From Bacteroidales bacterium (lineage in GTDB: Bacteria > Bacteroidota > Bacteroidia > Bacteroidales > Tenuifilaceae): a stretch of DNA of 64,000 nt. A program made the translations under genes and the position numbers. The number at the start of each line of letters is the position of its first letter. The first letter of the stretch is position 1. The stretch spans positions 62,001-126,000 of the forward strand of contig JAQVYY010000003.1 in NCBI GenBank assembly GCA_028708425.1. Reading direction: 5' to 3'. Of this stretch, positions 55,207-64,000 are shown one piece after another. The notes beneath the pieces were generated by a model. The model worked only from the letters and a program-made list of their open reading frames with translations, had not been told where the DNA came from and searched no databases.

Positions 55207-57291
55207 ATGAAAAGAAATAGCATATGGTTGGCTCTGGTAGCGCTCATTTTTGCATCGTGTAGCACTAGTCAGCAATCAGCCGAACCAATTATTGGACCTG
55301 CAAATATTAAGGTCGAGAATGGAATTCTTACCCCCGAAGTGCTCTGGTCGTTCGGTCGGCTGGGCGAGGTAGCAGTTTCGCCAAATGGCGAGAAGGTTGC
55401 CTACACCGTTTCGTACTACTCAATTGAGCAGAACCGAAGTAACAGCGAGCTGTTTGTAATGAATTCCGATGGCACTAACAGCAAGCAAATTACCACAACC
55501 AGTGCCCACGAGTATAATATCGCTTGGGTTAATGATGGTACCATTGCATACATATCAACCGAGGGCGAAACAGCTCAAATTTGGACTATTAACCCCGATG
55601 GCACAAGCCCAAAGAAAATATCTGACTTCGAGAGCGATATCAACGGGTTTTCCATTTCGCCCAATGGCGATAAAATTCTTTTTATTAGCGAGGTTAAGGT
55701 TGATGATGTGGTTGCCGACATCTATACAGACCTACCAAAAGCGAGTGGTTTAATGTACGAAGATTTGATGTACCGCCACTGGGATACTTGGGAAGATGGT
55801 TACTACAGCCATATTTTTGTTGCCGATTTTAAAAACGGGAAGGTGCAAAATGCTAAGGATATTATGCCCAATGAGCCTTACGATACGCCGCTAAAACCAT
55901 TTGGCGGAATGGAAGAAATATCGTGGACAACCAAAGGAAAAGGCATTGCTTACACCTGCAAAAAGCTGGTTGGCAAGGATTATGCATTTAGCACAAACTC
56001 AGATATCTATCTTTACAAGTTAGAAACTGGCGAAACCAAAAACCTCACCGAAGGAATGATGGGGTACGATAAGCAACCTATTTTTGCACCTGAAGCAGGA
56101 AAGATGATATGGCTATCGATGGAGCGTGCTGGTTTCGAAGCCGATAAGGAGCGTTTGTTTATGATGGACATTAAATCGGGCGAAAAAACGTACCTTACTG
56201 CCAATTTCGACCATTCGCCAGCCGATGTAAAATGGTCTGCCGATGGCAAATCGCTCTACTTTGTAGCAGGCGTTGAGGCAACACATCAAATTTATAGGCT
56301 GAATATTGAATCTAAGGAAATTAAGCCAATAACTGAAGGCCTCCACGACTACCACTCCGTTGCTCTGGCTGGGAACAAGCTAATTGGCTCCAAGGTTTCA
56401 ATAACATCACCTGCAGAGATTTTTAGCATTAATCCCGAAACTGGAGAGGAGCAGCAAATCTCCACAATTAACAAGGAAATACTTGACCAGCTAACCATGC
56501 CCACGGTTGAGCGTCGCTGGATTAAATCGAGCGATGGCGAAATGGTGCACACTTGGGTTATTCTCCCCCCAAATTTCGATGAAACTAAAAAGTATCCTGC
56601 GCTACTGTATTGCGAAGGAGGGCCACAAAGCCCGGTTAGCCAGTTTTGGAGCTACCGCTGGAACTTCTCCATCATGGCATCAAATGGGTACGTAGTTGTC
56701 GCTCCAGCACGTAGAGGTTCGTTAACATTCGGACAAAAATGGACCGATGAGATTAGCAAGGACCACGGCGGACAAGAAATGCGCGACCTGCTAGCTGCCA
56801 TAGATGAGGTTAAGCAGGAACCTTGGGTTGATGAAAATCGCTTGGGTGCAATTGGTGCCAGCTACGGCGGATATACCGTTTTCTGGCTGGCTGGTAACCA
56901 CAACAAGCGCTTTAAGGCGTTTATCTCGCACTGCGGTGTGTTTAACTCCGATATGGAGTACATGACCACCGAGGAGATGTTCTTTGATGATTGGGAAATG
57001 GGCGGAGCACCGTGGGAAACCGACAACAAGGTTGCCATGAATAGCTACAAGCAGAGCGCGCATAGATTCGTGAAGAATTGGGATACGCCTATTCTGATAA
57101 TCCACGGAGGTAACGATTTCCGCATACCGTACACACAAGGTATGGCAGCCTTTAATTCGGCCCAAATGCTTGGTGTACCAAGCAAGTTCCTTTTCTTCCC
57201 CGACGAAAACCACTGGGTTCTAAAACCCCAAAACGGAATTCTTTGGCAAAGGGAGTTTAAGGGCTGGTTGGATAAGTGGTTGAAGGAATAA
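55207..57291 (+). CDS. S9 family prolyl oligopeptidase-type peptidase, lipoprotein (DPP5/acylaminoacyl-peptidase-like)
   Basis: 694 residues. Lipoprotein signal ending IFASC (C18). An N-terminal beta-propeller of PD40/WD-like repeats (SFGRLGEVAVSPNGEKVAYT, SDINGFSISPNGDKILFI) is followed by the alpha/beta hydrolase. S552 is in GASYGGYTVFW, D637 in GGNDFRIPY and H669 in DENHWVL. Domain order and the EGGPQSPVSQFW oxyanion region match dipeptidyl-peptidase 5-type enzymes that act with S46 peptidases in periplasmic peptide breakdown. A weak hairpin terminator follows. Confidence 0.92.
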   Translation: MKRNSIWLALVALIFASCSTSQQSAEPIIGPANIKVENGILTPEVLWSFGRLGEVAVSPNGEKVAYTVSYYSIEQNRSNSELFVMNSDGTNSKQITTTSAHEYNIAWVNDGTIAYISTEGETAQIWTINPDGTSPKKISDFESDINGFSISPNGDKILFISEVKVDDVVADIYTDLPKASGLMYEDLMYRHWDTWEDGYYSHIFVADFKNGKVQNAKDIMPNEPYDTPLKPFGGMEEISWTTKGKGIAYTCKKLVGKDYAFSTNSDIYLYKLETGETKNLTEGMMGYDKQPIFAPEAGKMIWLSMERAGFEADKERLFMMDIKSGEKTYLTANFDHSPADVKWSADGKSLYFVAGVEATHQIYRLNIESKEIKPITEGLHDYHSVALAGNKLIGSKVSITSPAEIFSINPETGEEQQISTINKEILDQLTMPTVERRWIKSSDGEMVHTWVILPPNFDETKKYPALLYCEGGPQSPVSQFWSYRWNFSIMASNGYVVVAPARRGSLTFGQKWTDEISKDHGGQEMRDLLAAIDEVKQEPWVDENRLGAIGASYGGYTVFWLAGNHNKRFKAFISHCGVFNSDMEYMTTEEMFFDDWEMGGAPWETDNKVAMNSYKQSAHRFVKNWDTPILIIHGGNDFRIPYTQGMAAFNSAQMLGVPSKFLFFPDENHWVLKPQNGILWQREFKGWLDKWLKE

Positions 57292-57310
57292 GAATAAAAA
57301 ACGGTAAGAT

Positions 57311-57350
57311 AACCCTGTCAGAATTTTAAATTTTGGCAGGGTTAGTTTTT
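57311..57350 (+). terminator. Terminator of the S9 peptidase gene
   Basis: AACCCTGTC pairs with GGCAGGGTT (one G-T pair), loop of 15 bases, then AGTTTTT. Confidence 0.7.
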
Positions 57351-57398
57351 GGGCAGTATTTGAAATTGTATGCTTATGTGGCATATACAACATTGGCT

Positions 57399-57599
57399 TT
57401 AGTCATCGTTGTCTAATTTAAAAATATCGTTCACTGTTTTATTAAAAACGGCCGATATTTTTAAAGCCAGAACTGTCGATGGTACATACTTATTATTCTC
57501 TATTGAGTTAATTGTTTGGCGAGAAACATTAATCATTTTCGCCAAATCTTCCTGTGTTATATTTAAAATTGCTCTCTCTACTTTCAAGGTGTTTTTCAT
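57399..57599 (-). CDS. Small XRE-family helix-turn-helix regulator
   Basis: 66 residues, essentially one Cro/C1-type HTH: ITQEDLAKMINVSRQTINSIENNKYVPS (helices 2-3, in outline), then ALKISAVFNKTVNDIFKLD. Size and sequence match YozG-type regulators, which lack a sensing domain. It lies 76 bases downstream of a membrane-protein gene on the same strand; such regulator/membrane pairs are frequent in Bacteroidota and Firmicutes. It may repress the pair. Function of the target is unknown. Confidence 0.88.
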   Translation of the reverse strand: MKNTLKVERAILNITQEDLAKMINVSRQTINSIENNKYVPSTVLALKISAVFNKTVNDIFKLDNDD

Positions 57600-57675
57600 C
57601 TAACAGTTTTTATTTTTTAAAGGCATCCATATTATAATCATCGCCGTGTGTGGAAACGTTATTAGCATGGATGGT

Positions 57676-58161
57676 TCATTTGTGTGTTCTTCTCTTAGTC
57701 CAATGAAAATAAATAACATATGCAAAAAGAATAAAATTTGTTGCATAAAGAGAATTAAAATGATCAATATTTCCACCGGCGAGCAACTCCAATAAAACAA
57801 ACATTAAATGACTCATAATCCCAACAAAAAAAGAAAAGAAAACAGAATTTAATCTTAAAGACATCGTCATTTCATCTTCATTTTTTTCTTTTGAAAGACT
57901 TATGGTTAATAATCCAATTGCAATACCAAATGGCCAAAAGAAATCTGTAGTTGATTGTTCATTAAATAGGTTTAGATTACACCAATAAATAATTATTGAT
58001 GAAATAGTGATTAGCATACCTAGATACTTTACCCAAAAAGGAAATAATCTAATTTGTTTTTTAATTTCATATTGCTTGTTTGAGTTAAACTTTGATGTAA
58101 ATAATGCTATTCCAATAATAGCAAGCATTAAAGCAAGTGTGATAATTTTTGACTGTTCCAT
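57676..58161 (-). CDS. Four-to-five-helix membrane protein paired with the XRE regulator
   Basis: From the ATG at 58161 the protein has 161 residues; 12 extra upstream codons are unlikely. Membrane segments are at roughly 5-21, 38-60, 75-88, 104-126 and 134-151. The motif SKEKNEDEMTMSLRLNS in the third loop (Glu/Asp, then a Leu-Arg-Leu) is typical of small integral membrane proteins adjacent to YozG-like regulators. Function unknown. The region is visibly more AT-rich than its neighbours, which may reflect transfer. Intrinsic termination was not seen. Confidence 0.7.
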   Translation of the reverse strand: MEQSKIITLALMLAIIGIALFTSKFNSNKQYEIKKQIRLFPFWVKYLGMLITISSIIIYWCNLNLFNEQSTTDFFWPFGIAIGLLTISLSKEKNEDEMTMSLRLNSVFFSFFVGIMSHLMFVLLELLAGGNIDHFNSLYATNFILFAYVIYFHWTKRRTHK

Positions 58162-58287
58162 AATCAGTATAGTTAAACTAATTTTACAATATGTCAAAAA
58201 TACTTTACACTAATTAAATATCCAAACATTATTTTTATTTTTTTTTAAAAAAATCAAGAAAAAAGTTTATTGAGATGGCACAATAGG

Positions 58288-58998
58288 TTATTCTATCAAA
58301 TCCCTCACCACCACCGACGCCATCATGCTACCAAAAACCGGGGGAATATATGAAATGGTCCCTATGGTTGTTTTCTTATTCGGCTCATCAGTACAGGGAA
58401 CCATGGCATGCTCGGGAACAGGTTCAACCGAAAACACTGCCTTAAACCCACCCTTAATACCAAATCGATGCAACCGTTTACGGAGAATACGAGCCAAGGG
58501 GCAAATATGGGTTTCCGAAAAATCGGCAATTTTAACCTGAGTTGGATCTAATTTCCCACCACTTCCCATTGAGCTCACAAGTTTATGCCCCTTTTGAAGA
58601 GCATGATAAATTAAATAAATTTTAGGGGATAGGGTGTCAATGGCATCCACAACGTAATCAAAATCGCCATTCAGCAGCTCCACGGTCTTTTCGTCACGAA
58701 TATACTCCTGCAGAACATGCAGCTTTAAATCTGGATTTATATCCAAAAGCCTTTCGCCTAAAACCTCAGCCTTCGGTTTTCCCAAGGTACTAACCATGGC
58801 TATAAGCTGCCGGTTTCTGTTGGTGCCATTAATCGTATCGCCATCAACAAGCGTTATTTCGCCCACTCCTGCTCGGCATATCTGCTCGGCTGCATACGCT
58901 CCCACACCGCCCAAGCCAACAACCAGCACATGAGCTCTACTCAATTTCTTAACTCCATCTACACCCAAAAGTAGCTGCGTTCGCTCAAGCCATTCCAT
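58288..58998 (-). CDS. tcdA: tRNA threonylcarbamoyladenosine dehydratase
   Basis: E1-like adenylating enzyme that cyclises t6A37 of tRNAs to ct6A. The ATG at 58998 gives 236 residues starting MEWLERTQLLLG, the usual N-terminus. VVGLGGVGAYAAEQICRAG is the ATP-binding loop, DGDTINGTNRNRQ and DFDYVVDAIDTLSPKIYLI follow, and GTISYIPPVFGSMMA is the C-terminal family signature. ThiF/MoeB relatives are the only alternative and are less likely given this C-terminus. Confidence 0.92.
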   Translation of the reverse strand: MEWLERTQLLLGVDGVKKLSRAHVLVVGLGGVGAYAAEQICRAGVGEITLVDGDTINGTNRNRQLIAMVSTLGKPKAEVLGERLLDINPDLKLHVLQEYIRDEKTVELLNGDFDYVVDAIDTLSPKIYLIYHALQKGHKLVSSMGSGGKLDPTQVKIADFSETHICPLARILRKRLHRFGIKGGFKAVFSVEPVPEHAMVPCTDEPNKKTTIGTISYIPPVFGSMMASVVVRDLIE

Positions 58999-59016
58999 AA
59001 TTTGTTTTTTGTGATA

Positions 59017-59024
59017 CAAAAATA
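59017..59024 (-). promoter_or_regulatory. Candidate -7 element of tcdA
   Basis: Reads TATTTTTG on the minus strand, 18 bases before the preferred start. Confidence 0.4.
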
Positions 59025-59125
59025 CCATTTACATTTAAAAACAGGCCTTATAAAGTATGTTACATAACAATTTACTTTATGTTCAAAAGCCAACAGTATT
59101 ACTTTCGTATTAATTTGCTAATCAT

Positions 59126-59133
59126 TACCTTTG
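59126..59133 (+). promoter_or_regulatory. Candidate -7 element of the mce-mmd operon
   Basis: TACCTTTG, full consensus, 28 bases before the epimerase ATG. Confidence 0.5.
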
Positions 59134-59161
59134 TGTCAAAATCATAAAAAGCTAAATAGCA

Positions 59162-59572
59162 ATGAAAATAACCCACATCGAACACATCGGAATTGCAGTA
59201 AAAAGTTTAGAGGAAGCGATCCCTTTTTACGAAGAAACATTAGGACTAAAATGTTATAATGTTGAAGAGGTTAAGGATCAAAAAGTAAAAACCGCTTTTT
59301 TTAAGGTTGGTCAAACAAAAATTGAGCTTCTTGAATCAACCGATGCAGAAGGACCCATTGGTAAATTTATTGAAAAAAGAGGTGAGGGCGTTCACCATAT
59401 AGCTTACGCTGTAGAGCAGATTGAAGATCAACTTAAAAAGGTTGAAGAGAAAGGCGTACGGTTAATCGATAAAACGCCTCGAAAAGGAGCCGAGGGGTTA
59501 GACATAGCATTCCTTCACCCCAAGTCAACCTTTGGTGTGCTCACCGAGCTTTGTGAGAATAAAAACAAGTAA
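59162..59572 (+). CDS. mce: Methylmalonyl-CoA epimerase
   Basis: Interconverts (R)- and (S)-methylmalonyl-CoA. 136 residues of the vicinal oxygen chelate fold: [25 protein letters not shown] at the N-terminus (in outline), metal ligands His in HIEHI, in [11 protein letters not shown] and Glu in LTELCEN at the end. It begins an operon with the acyl-CoA carboxylase/decarboxylase genes, as in propionate-producing Bacteroidota, where succinyl-CoA goes through methylmalonyl-CoA to propionyl-CoA. Confidence 0.95.
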   Translation: MKITHIEHIGIAVKSLEEAIPFYEETLGLKCYNVEEVKDQKVKTAFFKVGQTKIELLESTDAEGPIGKFIEKRGEGVHHIAYAVEQIEDQLKKVEEKGVRLIDKTPRKGAEGLDIAFLHPKSTFGVLTELCENKNK

Positions 59573-59606
59573 ACTAAAAAATCACATTTAAATAATACTC
59601 AAAGCA

Positions 59607-61172
59607 ATGGATAAGACGCAAAAGGAAAAGATTCAGGAATTAATTGAGCTTAGAGAGGAGGCCAAACTTGGTGGAGGGCAAAAACGGATTGACACTCAGC
59701 ACAAAAAAGGCAAGCTCACAGCTCGCGAGCGCATTGATTTGCTTCTCGACGAAGGTAGTTTCGAAGAGTTTGATATGTTCGTTTCGCATCGCTGCACCGA
59801 TTTTGGATTAGAGAATGAGAGCTATCTATCCGACGGTGTTGTTACTGGTTATGGTACTATCGACGGGCGTATCGTCTATATTTTCTCTCAGGATTTTACG
59901 ATTTTTGGAGGTTCATTGTCGGAAATGTTCGCCGAAAAAATTTGTAAAATAATGGATATGGCCATGAAAGTGGGTGCCCCTGTTATTGGTATTAACGACA
60001 GTGGTGGAGCACGTATCCAAGAGGGGGTAAAAAGTTTAGGTGGATATGCTGATATTTTCCTACGTAACATTCTTGCCTCGGGAGTTATTCCACAAATTTC
60101 GGCCATATTTGGTCCATGTGCTGGTGGTGCCGTTTATTCTCCTGCACTAACCGACTTTATTATAATGAGTCGTAACACAAGCTACATGTTTGTTACCGGC
60201 CCTAAGGTTGTAAAAACAGTAACAGGCGAAACCGTAACAGCCGAGCAGCTTGGTGGTGCTGATATTCACGCTTCCAAATCGGGTGTTGCACATTTTGTTT
60301 CTGAAACCGAGGAGGAAGGAATTTCGCTTATCAGAAAACTTTTAAGCTACCTTCCACAGAATAACCTTGAAGAACCACCTCTTGCCCCATGTAATGATCC
60401 AATTAACAGACTTGACGATTATCTTAACGAAATAATACCCGAAGAGCCCAATAAGCCTTACAATATGCTCGAGGTTATTGAGACCATTGCTGACTATAAC
60501 GAGTTCCTTGAAGTACAACGCCACTACGCCCCTAATATAGTTACTGGTTTTGCTCGATTCAACGGTATGTCGGTGGGTATAGTAGCCAACCAGCCAAGAT
60601 ACATGGCAGGGGTGCTCGATATTAACGCATCGCGCAAGGCGGCACGCTTTGTTCGTTTCTGCGACGCATTTAATATTCCTGTTGTTACACTGGTTGACGT
60701 TCCCGGTTTCCTCCCTGGTACAGGTCAAGAATACAACGCAATCATTCTAAATGGCGCCAAGCTAATGTTTGCCTATGGCGAGGCTACTGTTCCTAAGGTA
60801 ACCATTATACTTCGTAAGGCCTATGGTGGTGCCTACGATGTTATGAGTTCGAAACATCTTCGTGGCGATATTAACTATGCATGGCCAGGTGCCGAAATTG
60901 CAGTTATGGGTCCAAAAGGTGCTATTGAAGTACTACATAGTCGTGAGTTGAAGGGCATTACAGACGAAAAGCAAAAAGCAGAGTTCTTGCTGAAGAAAGA
61001 GAACGAGTACAAAAATAAATTTGCTAACCCCTACGTGGCAGCAAAATATGGCTATATAGATGACGTTATTGAACCTCGTAATACGCGATTCCGTGTTATT
61101 AGGGCACTACAATCCTTGCAAACCAAAAAGGATGTTAATCCCCCGCGTAAACATTCTAACATGCCACTTTAA
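59607..61172 (+). CDS. mmdA: Methylmalonyl-CoA decarboxylase / propionyl-CoA carboxylase carboxyltransferase subunit
   Basis: 521 residues, two crotonase-like halves of the biotin-dependent carboxyltransferase family. [40 protein letters not shown] and [13 protein letters not shown] form the N-terminal acyl-CoA site; [15 protein letters not shown] and [17 protein letters not shown] the C-terminal carboxybiotin site. The downstream genes supply the biotin carrier, the membrane pump and the small membrane anchor, so decarboxylation linked to sodium export is the likely direction. Confidence 0.94.
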   Translation: MDKTQKEKIQELIELREEAKLGGGQKRIDTQHKKGKLTARERIDLLLDEGSFEEFDMFVSHRCTDFGLENESYLSDGVVTGYGTIDGRIVYIFSQDFTIFGGSLSEMFAEKICKIMDMAMKVGAPVIGINDSGGARIQEGVKSLGGYADIFLRNILASGVIPQISAIFGPCAGGAVYSPALTDFIIMSRNTSYMFVTGPKVVKTVTGETVTAEQLGGADIHASKSGVAHFVSETEEEGISLIRKLLSYLPQNNLEEPPLAPCNDPINRLDDYLNEIIPEEPNKPYNMLEVIETIADYNEFLEVQRHYAPNIVTGFARFNGMSVGIVANQPRYMAGVLDINASRKAARFVRFCDAFNIPVVTLVDVPGFLPGTGQEYNAIILNGAKLMFAYGEATVPKVTIILRKAYGGAYDVMSSKHLRGDINYAWPGAEIAVMGPKGAIEVLHSRELKGITDEKQKAEFLLKKENEYKNKFANPYVAAKYGYIDDVIEPRNTRFRVIRALQSLQTKKDVNPPRKHSNMPL

Positions 61173-61184
61173 TTTATACTACAA

Positions 61185-61583
61185 ATGAATATACCCATAA
61201 CATTATTGAACGCTTCCCAAGACACTAGGAATGTTGCCGAGGAATTTGTGAGGCAAGATCCTTATGGATTAGCAATGGCTGCAATCGCAATGGTTACAGT
61301 AATCACTGTACTAGCTCTTGTGGCTATTTTCTTTCATAATATCGAAAATATGATTAACCTTTTCAAAAAACCTTTCACCCGAAAGGAAAAAAGCAAAACC
61401 CAAGCTGTTGCTCAAGAAAAGGTAAAATCAAGTGGAGAGGAGATGGCTGCTATTGCTCTTGCGTTACATCTGTATCAAAACGACCTGCACGACCACGAGA
61501 GCTTAACCCTTACAATGAATAAAATTTCGAGACGATACTCTCCATGGAGCAGCAAGATATACGGAATGATGAATAAATTTTAA
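61185..61583 (+). CDS. OadG-family small subunit of the sodium-pumping decarboxylase
   Basis: 132 residues. One membrane helix at about 30-52 (AMAAIAMVTVITVLALVAIFF) after a short N-terminus, then a basic cytoplasmic stretch (KKPFTRKEKSKTQ) and a helical domain with SGEEMAAIALALHLYQND, common in Bacteroidota OadG-like proteins. It anchors the carboxyltransferase to the beta subunit. 12 bases after mmdA and 32 before the biotin carrier. Confidence 0.85.
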   Translation: MNIPITLLNASQDTRNVAEEFVRQDPYGLAMAAIAMVTVITVLALVAIFFHNIENMINLFKKPFTRKEKSKTQAVAQEKVKSSGEEMAAIALALHLYQNDLHDHESLTLTMNKISRRYSPWSSKIYGMMNKF

Positions 61584-61615
61584 GAACCCCCATACTCGCA
61601 ATAATAGATTAAAAA

Positions 61616-62059
61616 ATGAAGAAATTTAAGTTTACAATACACGGCAATCAATACGATGTAAATATTGCTTCGATTGAAGATAACATCGCTGAGGTTGAGG
61701 TAAACGGTACAACCTATAAAGTTGAGGTTGATAAGGAGCTTAAGCAAACTAAAACACCTAAACTTGTTCGACAACCCATCGTACCCTCTACCGATAGCCA
61801 TCCCGCTGTTGCAAAAACAAGCGCCCCATCAGCACCTAAAGGTACCGGACACATTAAGTCTCCGCTTCCAGGTGTTATTCTCGAACTCTTTGTAAAAGAA
61901 GGCGATATGGTAAAAAAAGGACAAAAGTTGCTATGCCTTGAGGCAATGAAAATGGAGAATAACATCGATTCCGATAAGGACGGGAAAATAGTCAACATTA
62001 GTGTAAATAAGGGTGATGCGATTATGGAAGGCGACATCCTAGTAACCATAGGAGAATAG
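61616..62059 (+). CDS. mmdC: Biotin carboxyl carrier protein subunit
   Basis: 147 residues. N-terminal beta domain (about 1-45), a Pro/Ala/Ser/Thr-rich flexible linker (about 45-77), then a biotinyl domain with the biotinylated K112 in CLEAMKMENNI. It shuttles carboxyl groups from the alpha subunit to the membrane beta subunit. One base separates its stop from the next start. Confidence 0.95.
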   Translation: MKKFKFTIHGNQYDVNIASIEDNIAEVEVNGTTYKVEVDKELKQTKTPKLVRQPIVPSTDSHPAVAKTSAPSAPKGTGHIKSPLPGVILELFVKEGDMVKKGQKLLCLEAMKMENNIDSDKDGKIVNISVNKGDAIMEGDILVTIGE

Positions 62060-62060
62060 T

Positions 62061-63224
62061 ATGATGGAAGGAAGTAGTTTTTGGAATTTTATATCAGATC
62101 AACTTCTCCAATTTTTTAGTGGTACTGGTTTTGCCAACTTTACATGGAGCCATGGAGTAATGATTGCCATTGGTATATTTTTTATATATCTGGCAATTAC
62201 CAAAGGGTGGGAACCGTTACTGCTTATCCCTATAGGGTTTGGAATTATTATAGGGAATATACCATTTACCGAGGGGTTAGAAATTGGGATATACGAAGAG
62301 GGCTCTGTACTTAATTACCTGTATTTTGGTGTACGGTACGGAATTTACCCTCCACTAATTTTCTTGGGAATAGGGGCAATGACAGATTTCTCCGCCCTAA
62401 TATCAAACCCAAAGCTAATACTAATTGGTGCTACCGCTCAATTCGGTATATTTGGAGCCTATATTATTGCTTTAGCATTAGGGTTTACTGGAGCCGAAGC
62501 GGGTGCTATAGGCATTATTGGAGGTGCCGATGGGCCTACCGCAATTTTTATTAGCTCGAAGCTAGCACCACATCTTATGGGGGCAATTGCCATTTCGGCC
62601 TACTCGTACATGGCGTTAGTTCCAGTTATACAACCACCCCTAATGAAACTTCTTACTACGCCTAAAGAACGCGTAATAAGGATGAAACCACCACGTTCGG
62701 TTAGTAAGCTCGAGAAAATTATGTTCCCTATAATTGGTTTCTTGCTCACAGCTTTTGTGGTTCCCAGCGGTTTACCGCTACTCGGAATGCTTTTCTTCGG
62801 AAACCTTATAAAGGAAAGTGGTGTAACCAAGCGGCTTGCCGAAGCGGCTCGGGGCCCAATTATTGATATCGTAACCATTTTACTCGGGTTAACAGTTGGC
62901 GCATCAACTCAGGCCAGCGTTTTTCTTAAATCATCGTCGCTAAAGATTTTTGGGCTGGGTGCGCTCTCATTTATTATTGCTACAACAACAGGTATTCTGT
63001 TCGTTAAGTTTATGAACCTGTTCCTAAGTAAGGATAATAAGATTAACCCGTTAATTGGTAACGCTGGGGTGTCAGCAGTACCTGCCAGTGCCAGAGTATC
63101 ACAAATGATAGGATTGGAATACGATAAGACCAACTATCTGCTTATGCACGCCATGGCACCTAACGTTGCAGGGGTTATTGGTAGCGCTGTTGCAGCAGGT
63201 ATTCTTCTTAACTTTTTATACTAG
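62061..63224 (+). CDS. mmdB: Sodium ion-translocating decarboxylase beta subunit
   Basis: 387 residues with about 9-11 membrane helices. GIIGGADGPTAIFISS at 151-166 contains the Na+-coordinating Asp (D157), and FLGIGAMTDFSALISNPK and NAGVSAVPASARVSQ are family signatures. It decarboxylates carboxybiotin and exports Na+. This completes the operon mce-mmdA-oadG-like-mmdC-mmdB. It could equally be annotated as OadB; substrate is inferred from the linked epimerase. Strong terminator follows. Confidence 0.95.
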   Translation: MMEGSSFWNFISDQLLQFFSGTGFANFTWSHGVMIAIGIFFIYLAITKGWEPLLLIPIGFGIIIGNIPFTEGLEIGIYEEGSVLNYLYFGVRYGIYPPLIFLGIGAMTDFSALISNPKLILIGATAQFGIFGAYIIALALGFTGAEAGAIGIIGGADGPTAIFISSKLAPHLMGAIAISAYSYMALVPVIQPPLMKLLTTPKERVIRMKPPRSVSKLEKIMFPIIGFLLTAFVVPSGLPLLGMLFFGNLIKESGVTKRLAEAARGPIIDIVTILLGLTVGASTQASVFLKSSSLKIFGLGALSFIIATTTGILFVKFMNLFLSKDNKINPLIGNAGVSAVPASARVSQMIGLEYDKTNYLLMHAMAPNVAGVIGSAVAAGILLNFLY

Positions 63225-63243
63225 TACATACATATATTTAGTG

Positions 63244-63274
63244 AAAACCGACAGAAAACTCTGTCGGTTTTTTT
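63244..63274 (+). terminator. Terminator of the mce-mmd operon
   Basis: AAAACCGACAGA pairs with TCTGTCGGTTTT, loop AAAC, followed by TTTTATAT. Confidence 0.9.
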
Positions 63275-63324
63275 ATATTTACATTTTAAAGTTTTCAATA
63301 GCAAACAGTTTAAGCGGCGATTAA

Positions 63325-63978
63325 ATGACACGTAAAGAACGATACCAAAAGGTTATAGACTATTTTAAAAAGAATATGCCCGTTGCCAAAACCGAGCTAA
63401 GCTATACTAATACGTATGAGCTAATTGTTGCAACAATCCTCTCGGCTCAATGCACCGACAAAAGAGTAAACTTAATTACACCTGCATTCTTCGAACAATT
63501 TCCTACGCTCGAAGCACTGGCAGTGGCTCAGCAGGAAAACGTATTCGAAGTAATCAAATCCTGTTCATATCCCAACAATAAGGCTAAAAACCTCATTGGC
63601 ATGGCCAAAGGGGTTATGGAACGATTTAACGGGGAAATACCAAAGGATTTAAACGATCTGCAAACCCTACCGGGGGTTGGTCGTAAAACGGCTAACGTTG
63701 TTGCTTCTGTGGCATTTAACACACCTGCCATTGCAGTTGATACGCATGTTTTCAGAGTTGCACAACGAATAGGGCTAAGCTATAATGCCAAAACCCCACT
63801 CGAAACGGAGAAACAGCTAATGCAGCACATACCAAAAGAGTTGTGGGCTGTTGCCCACCATTGGCTCATCCTGCATGGCCGATATACATGCACTGCCCGT
63901 AACCCAAAATGCTCAAATTGTGGAATTACTGAACTATGTAAGGAGTTTCCTAAGATTATGGGGATTGGTAAGAAGTAG
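63325..63978 (+). CDS. nth: Endonuclease III
   Basis: DNA glycosylase/AP lyase for oxidised pyrimidines. 217 residues. Helix-hairpin-helix LPGVGRKTANVV with the nucleophilic K121, catalytic D139 in AVDTHVFRVAQRIG, and the [4Fe-4S] ligands C189, C196, C199 and C205. All catalytic residues present. It stands after the decarboxylase terminator; the last 22 bases of the window carry nothing recognisable. Confidence 0.96.
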   Translation: MTRKERYQKVIDYFKKNMPVAKTELSYTNTYELIVATILSAQCTDKRVNLITPAFFEQFPTLEALAVAQQENVFEVIKSCSYPNNKAKNLIGMAKGVMERFNGEIPKDLNDLQTLPGVGRKTANVVASVAFNTPAIAVDTHVFRVAQRIGLSYNAKTPLETEKQLMQHIPKELWAVAHHWLILHGRYTCTARNPKCSNCGITELCKEFPKIMGIGKK

Positions 63979-64000
63979 CAGCGTGTTACTAATGGTATGT

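Noticed and set aside
57600..57800. 66-residue hydrophobic open frame next to the XRE regulator
   Set aside because: Overlaps the membrane protein gene in another frame and ends adjacent to the regulator; a shadow of the hydrophobic coding sequence.
57399..58161. Toxin-antitoxin module
   Set aside because: The membrane protein resembles the widespread HTH-linked polytopic proteins and lacks toxin features; no evidence for toxicity.

Overview
The window is a contiguous stretch of a Bacteroidota chromosome, most probably from the Bacteroidales or a close relative. The evidence is a fused LpxC/FabZ, the gliding-type lipoprotein GldH, a subtilase with a type IX secretion sorting domain, DUF4837 and TIGR02757 family genes, an S46 dipeptidyl-peptidase, a split proton-translocating transhydrogenase, and many promoters of the Bacteroidota -7 type TAnnTTTG without Shine-Dalgarno sequences. 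I see no rRNA or tRNA gene, phage, complete insertion sequence or CRISPR array. Coding density is high and nearly all genes are intact housekeeping or envelope genes.

Layout. 1-5.6 kb: end of an M23 peptidase, dxr, rseP, a TatA-like protein, a LysM lytic transglycosylase and a DUF4837 lipoprotein, all on the + strand. 5.6-12.8 kb: a minus-strand lipid A block (lpxD, lpxC/fabZ, lpxA) preceded by an HD phosphohydrolase, two SiaC-type proteins and a polysaccharide flippase. 12.9-16.9 kb: a glycosyltransferase, rnhB and an S46 peptidase. 17.3-20.9 kb: a signalling patch, with siaB-siaC facing an MCP and a YfiR-like protein. 21-28.6 kb: cysS, ldcA, metG and two tandem lipoproteins. 28.9-32 kb: the transhydrogenase operon. 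32-37.9 kb: trmN, a TIGR02757 gene, a lolD-like ATPase, an outer-membrane barrel and the secreted subtilase. 38-44.6 kb: speA, an Nfu protein, an alkyltransferase-like protein, trmB, gldH, ricT and holB. 44.9-51.5 kb: pgk, a LuxE-like protein, a C1 peptidase, a fourth SiaC and dnaG. 51.6-58.2 kb: a giant outer-membrane protein, an S9 peptidase and an AT-rich regulator/membrane-protein pair. 58.3-64 kb: tcdA, a methylmalonyl-CoA epimerase plus Na+-pumping decarboxylase operon, and nth.

Functional themes. Envelope construction dominates: lipid A synthesis, surface polysaccharide, lipoprotein export, periplasmic proteolysis and type IX secretion. Energy genes point to propionate/succinate metabolism coupled to a sodium gradient, plus a proton-driven transhydrogenase. 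The signalling component is unusual: one SiaB-like kinase and four SiaC-like partner proteins at three loci, with no diguanylate cyclase or SiaA phosphatase in view.

The strongest unexplained signal is non-coding. A modular family of palindromic elements of about 150 bp, with ends related to TTAACCC...GGGGTTAA, occurs at nine intergenic sites in either orientation as full, internally deleted or half copies. A second, unrelated MITE-like element of 205 bp lies at 17031-17235, flanked by a 9-bp direct repeat.
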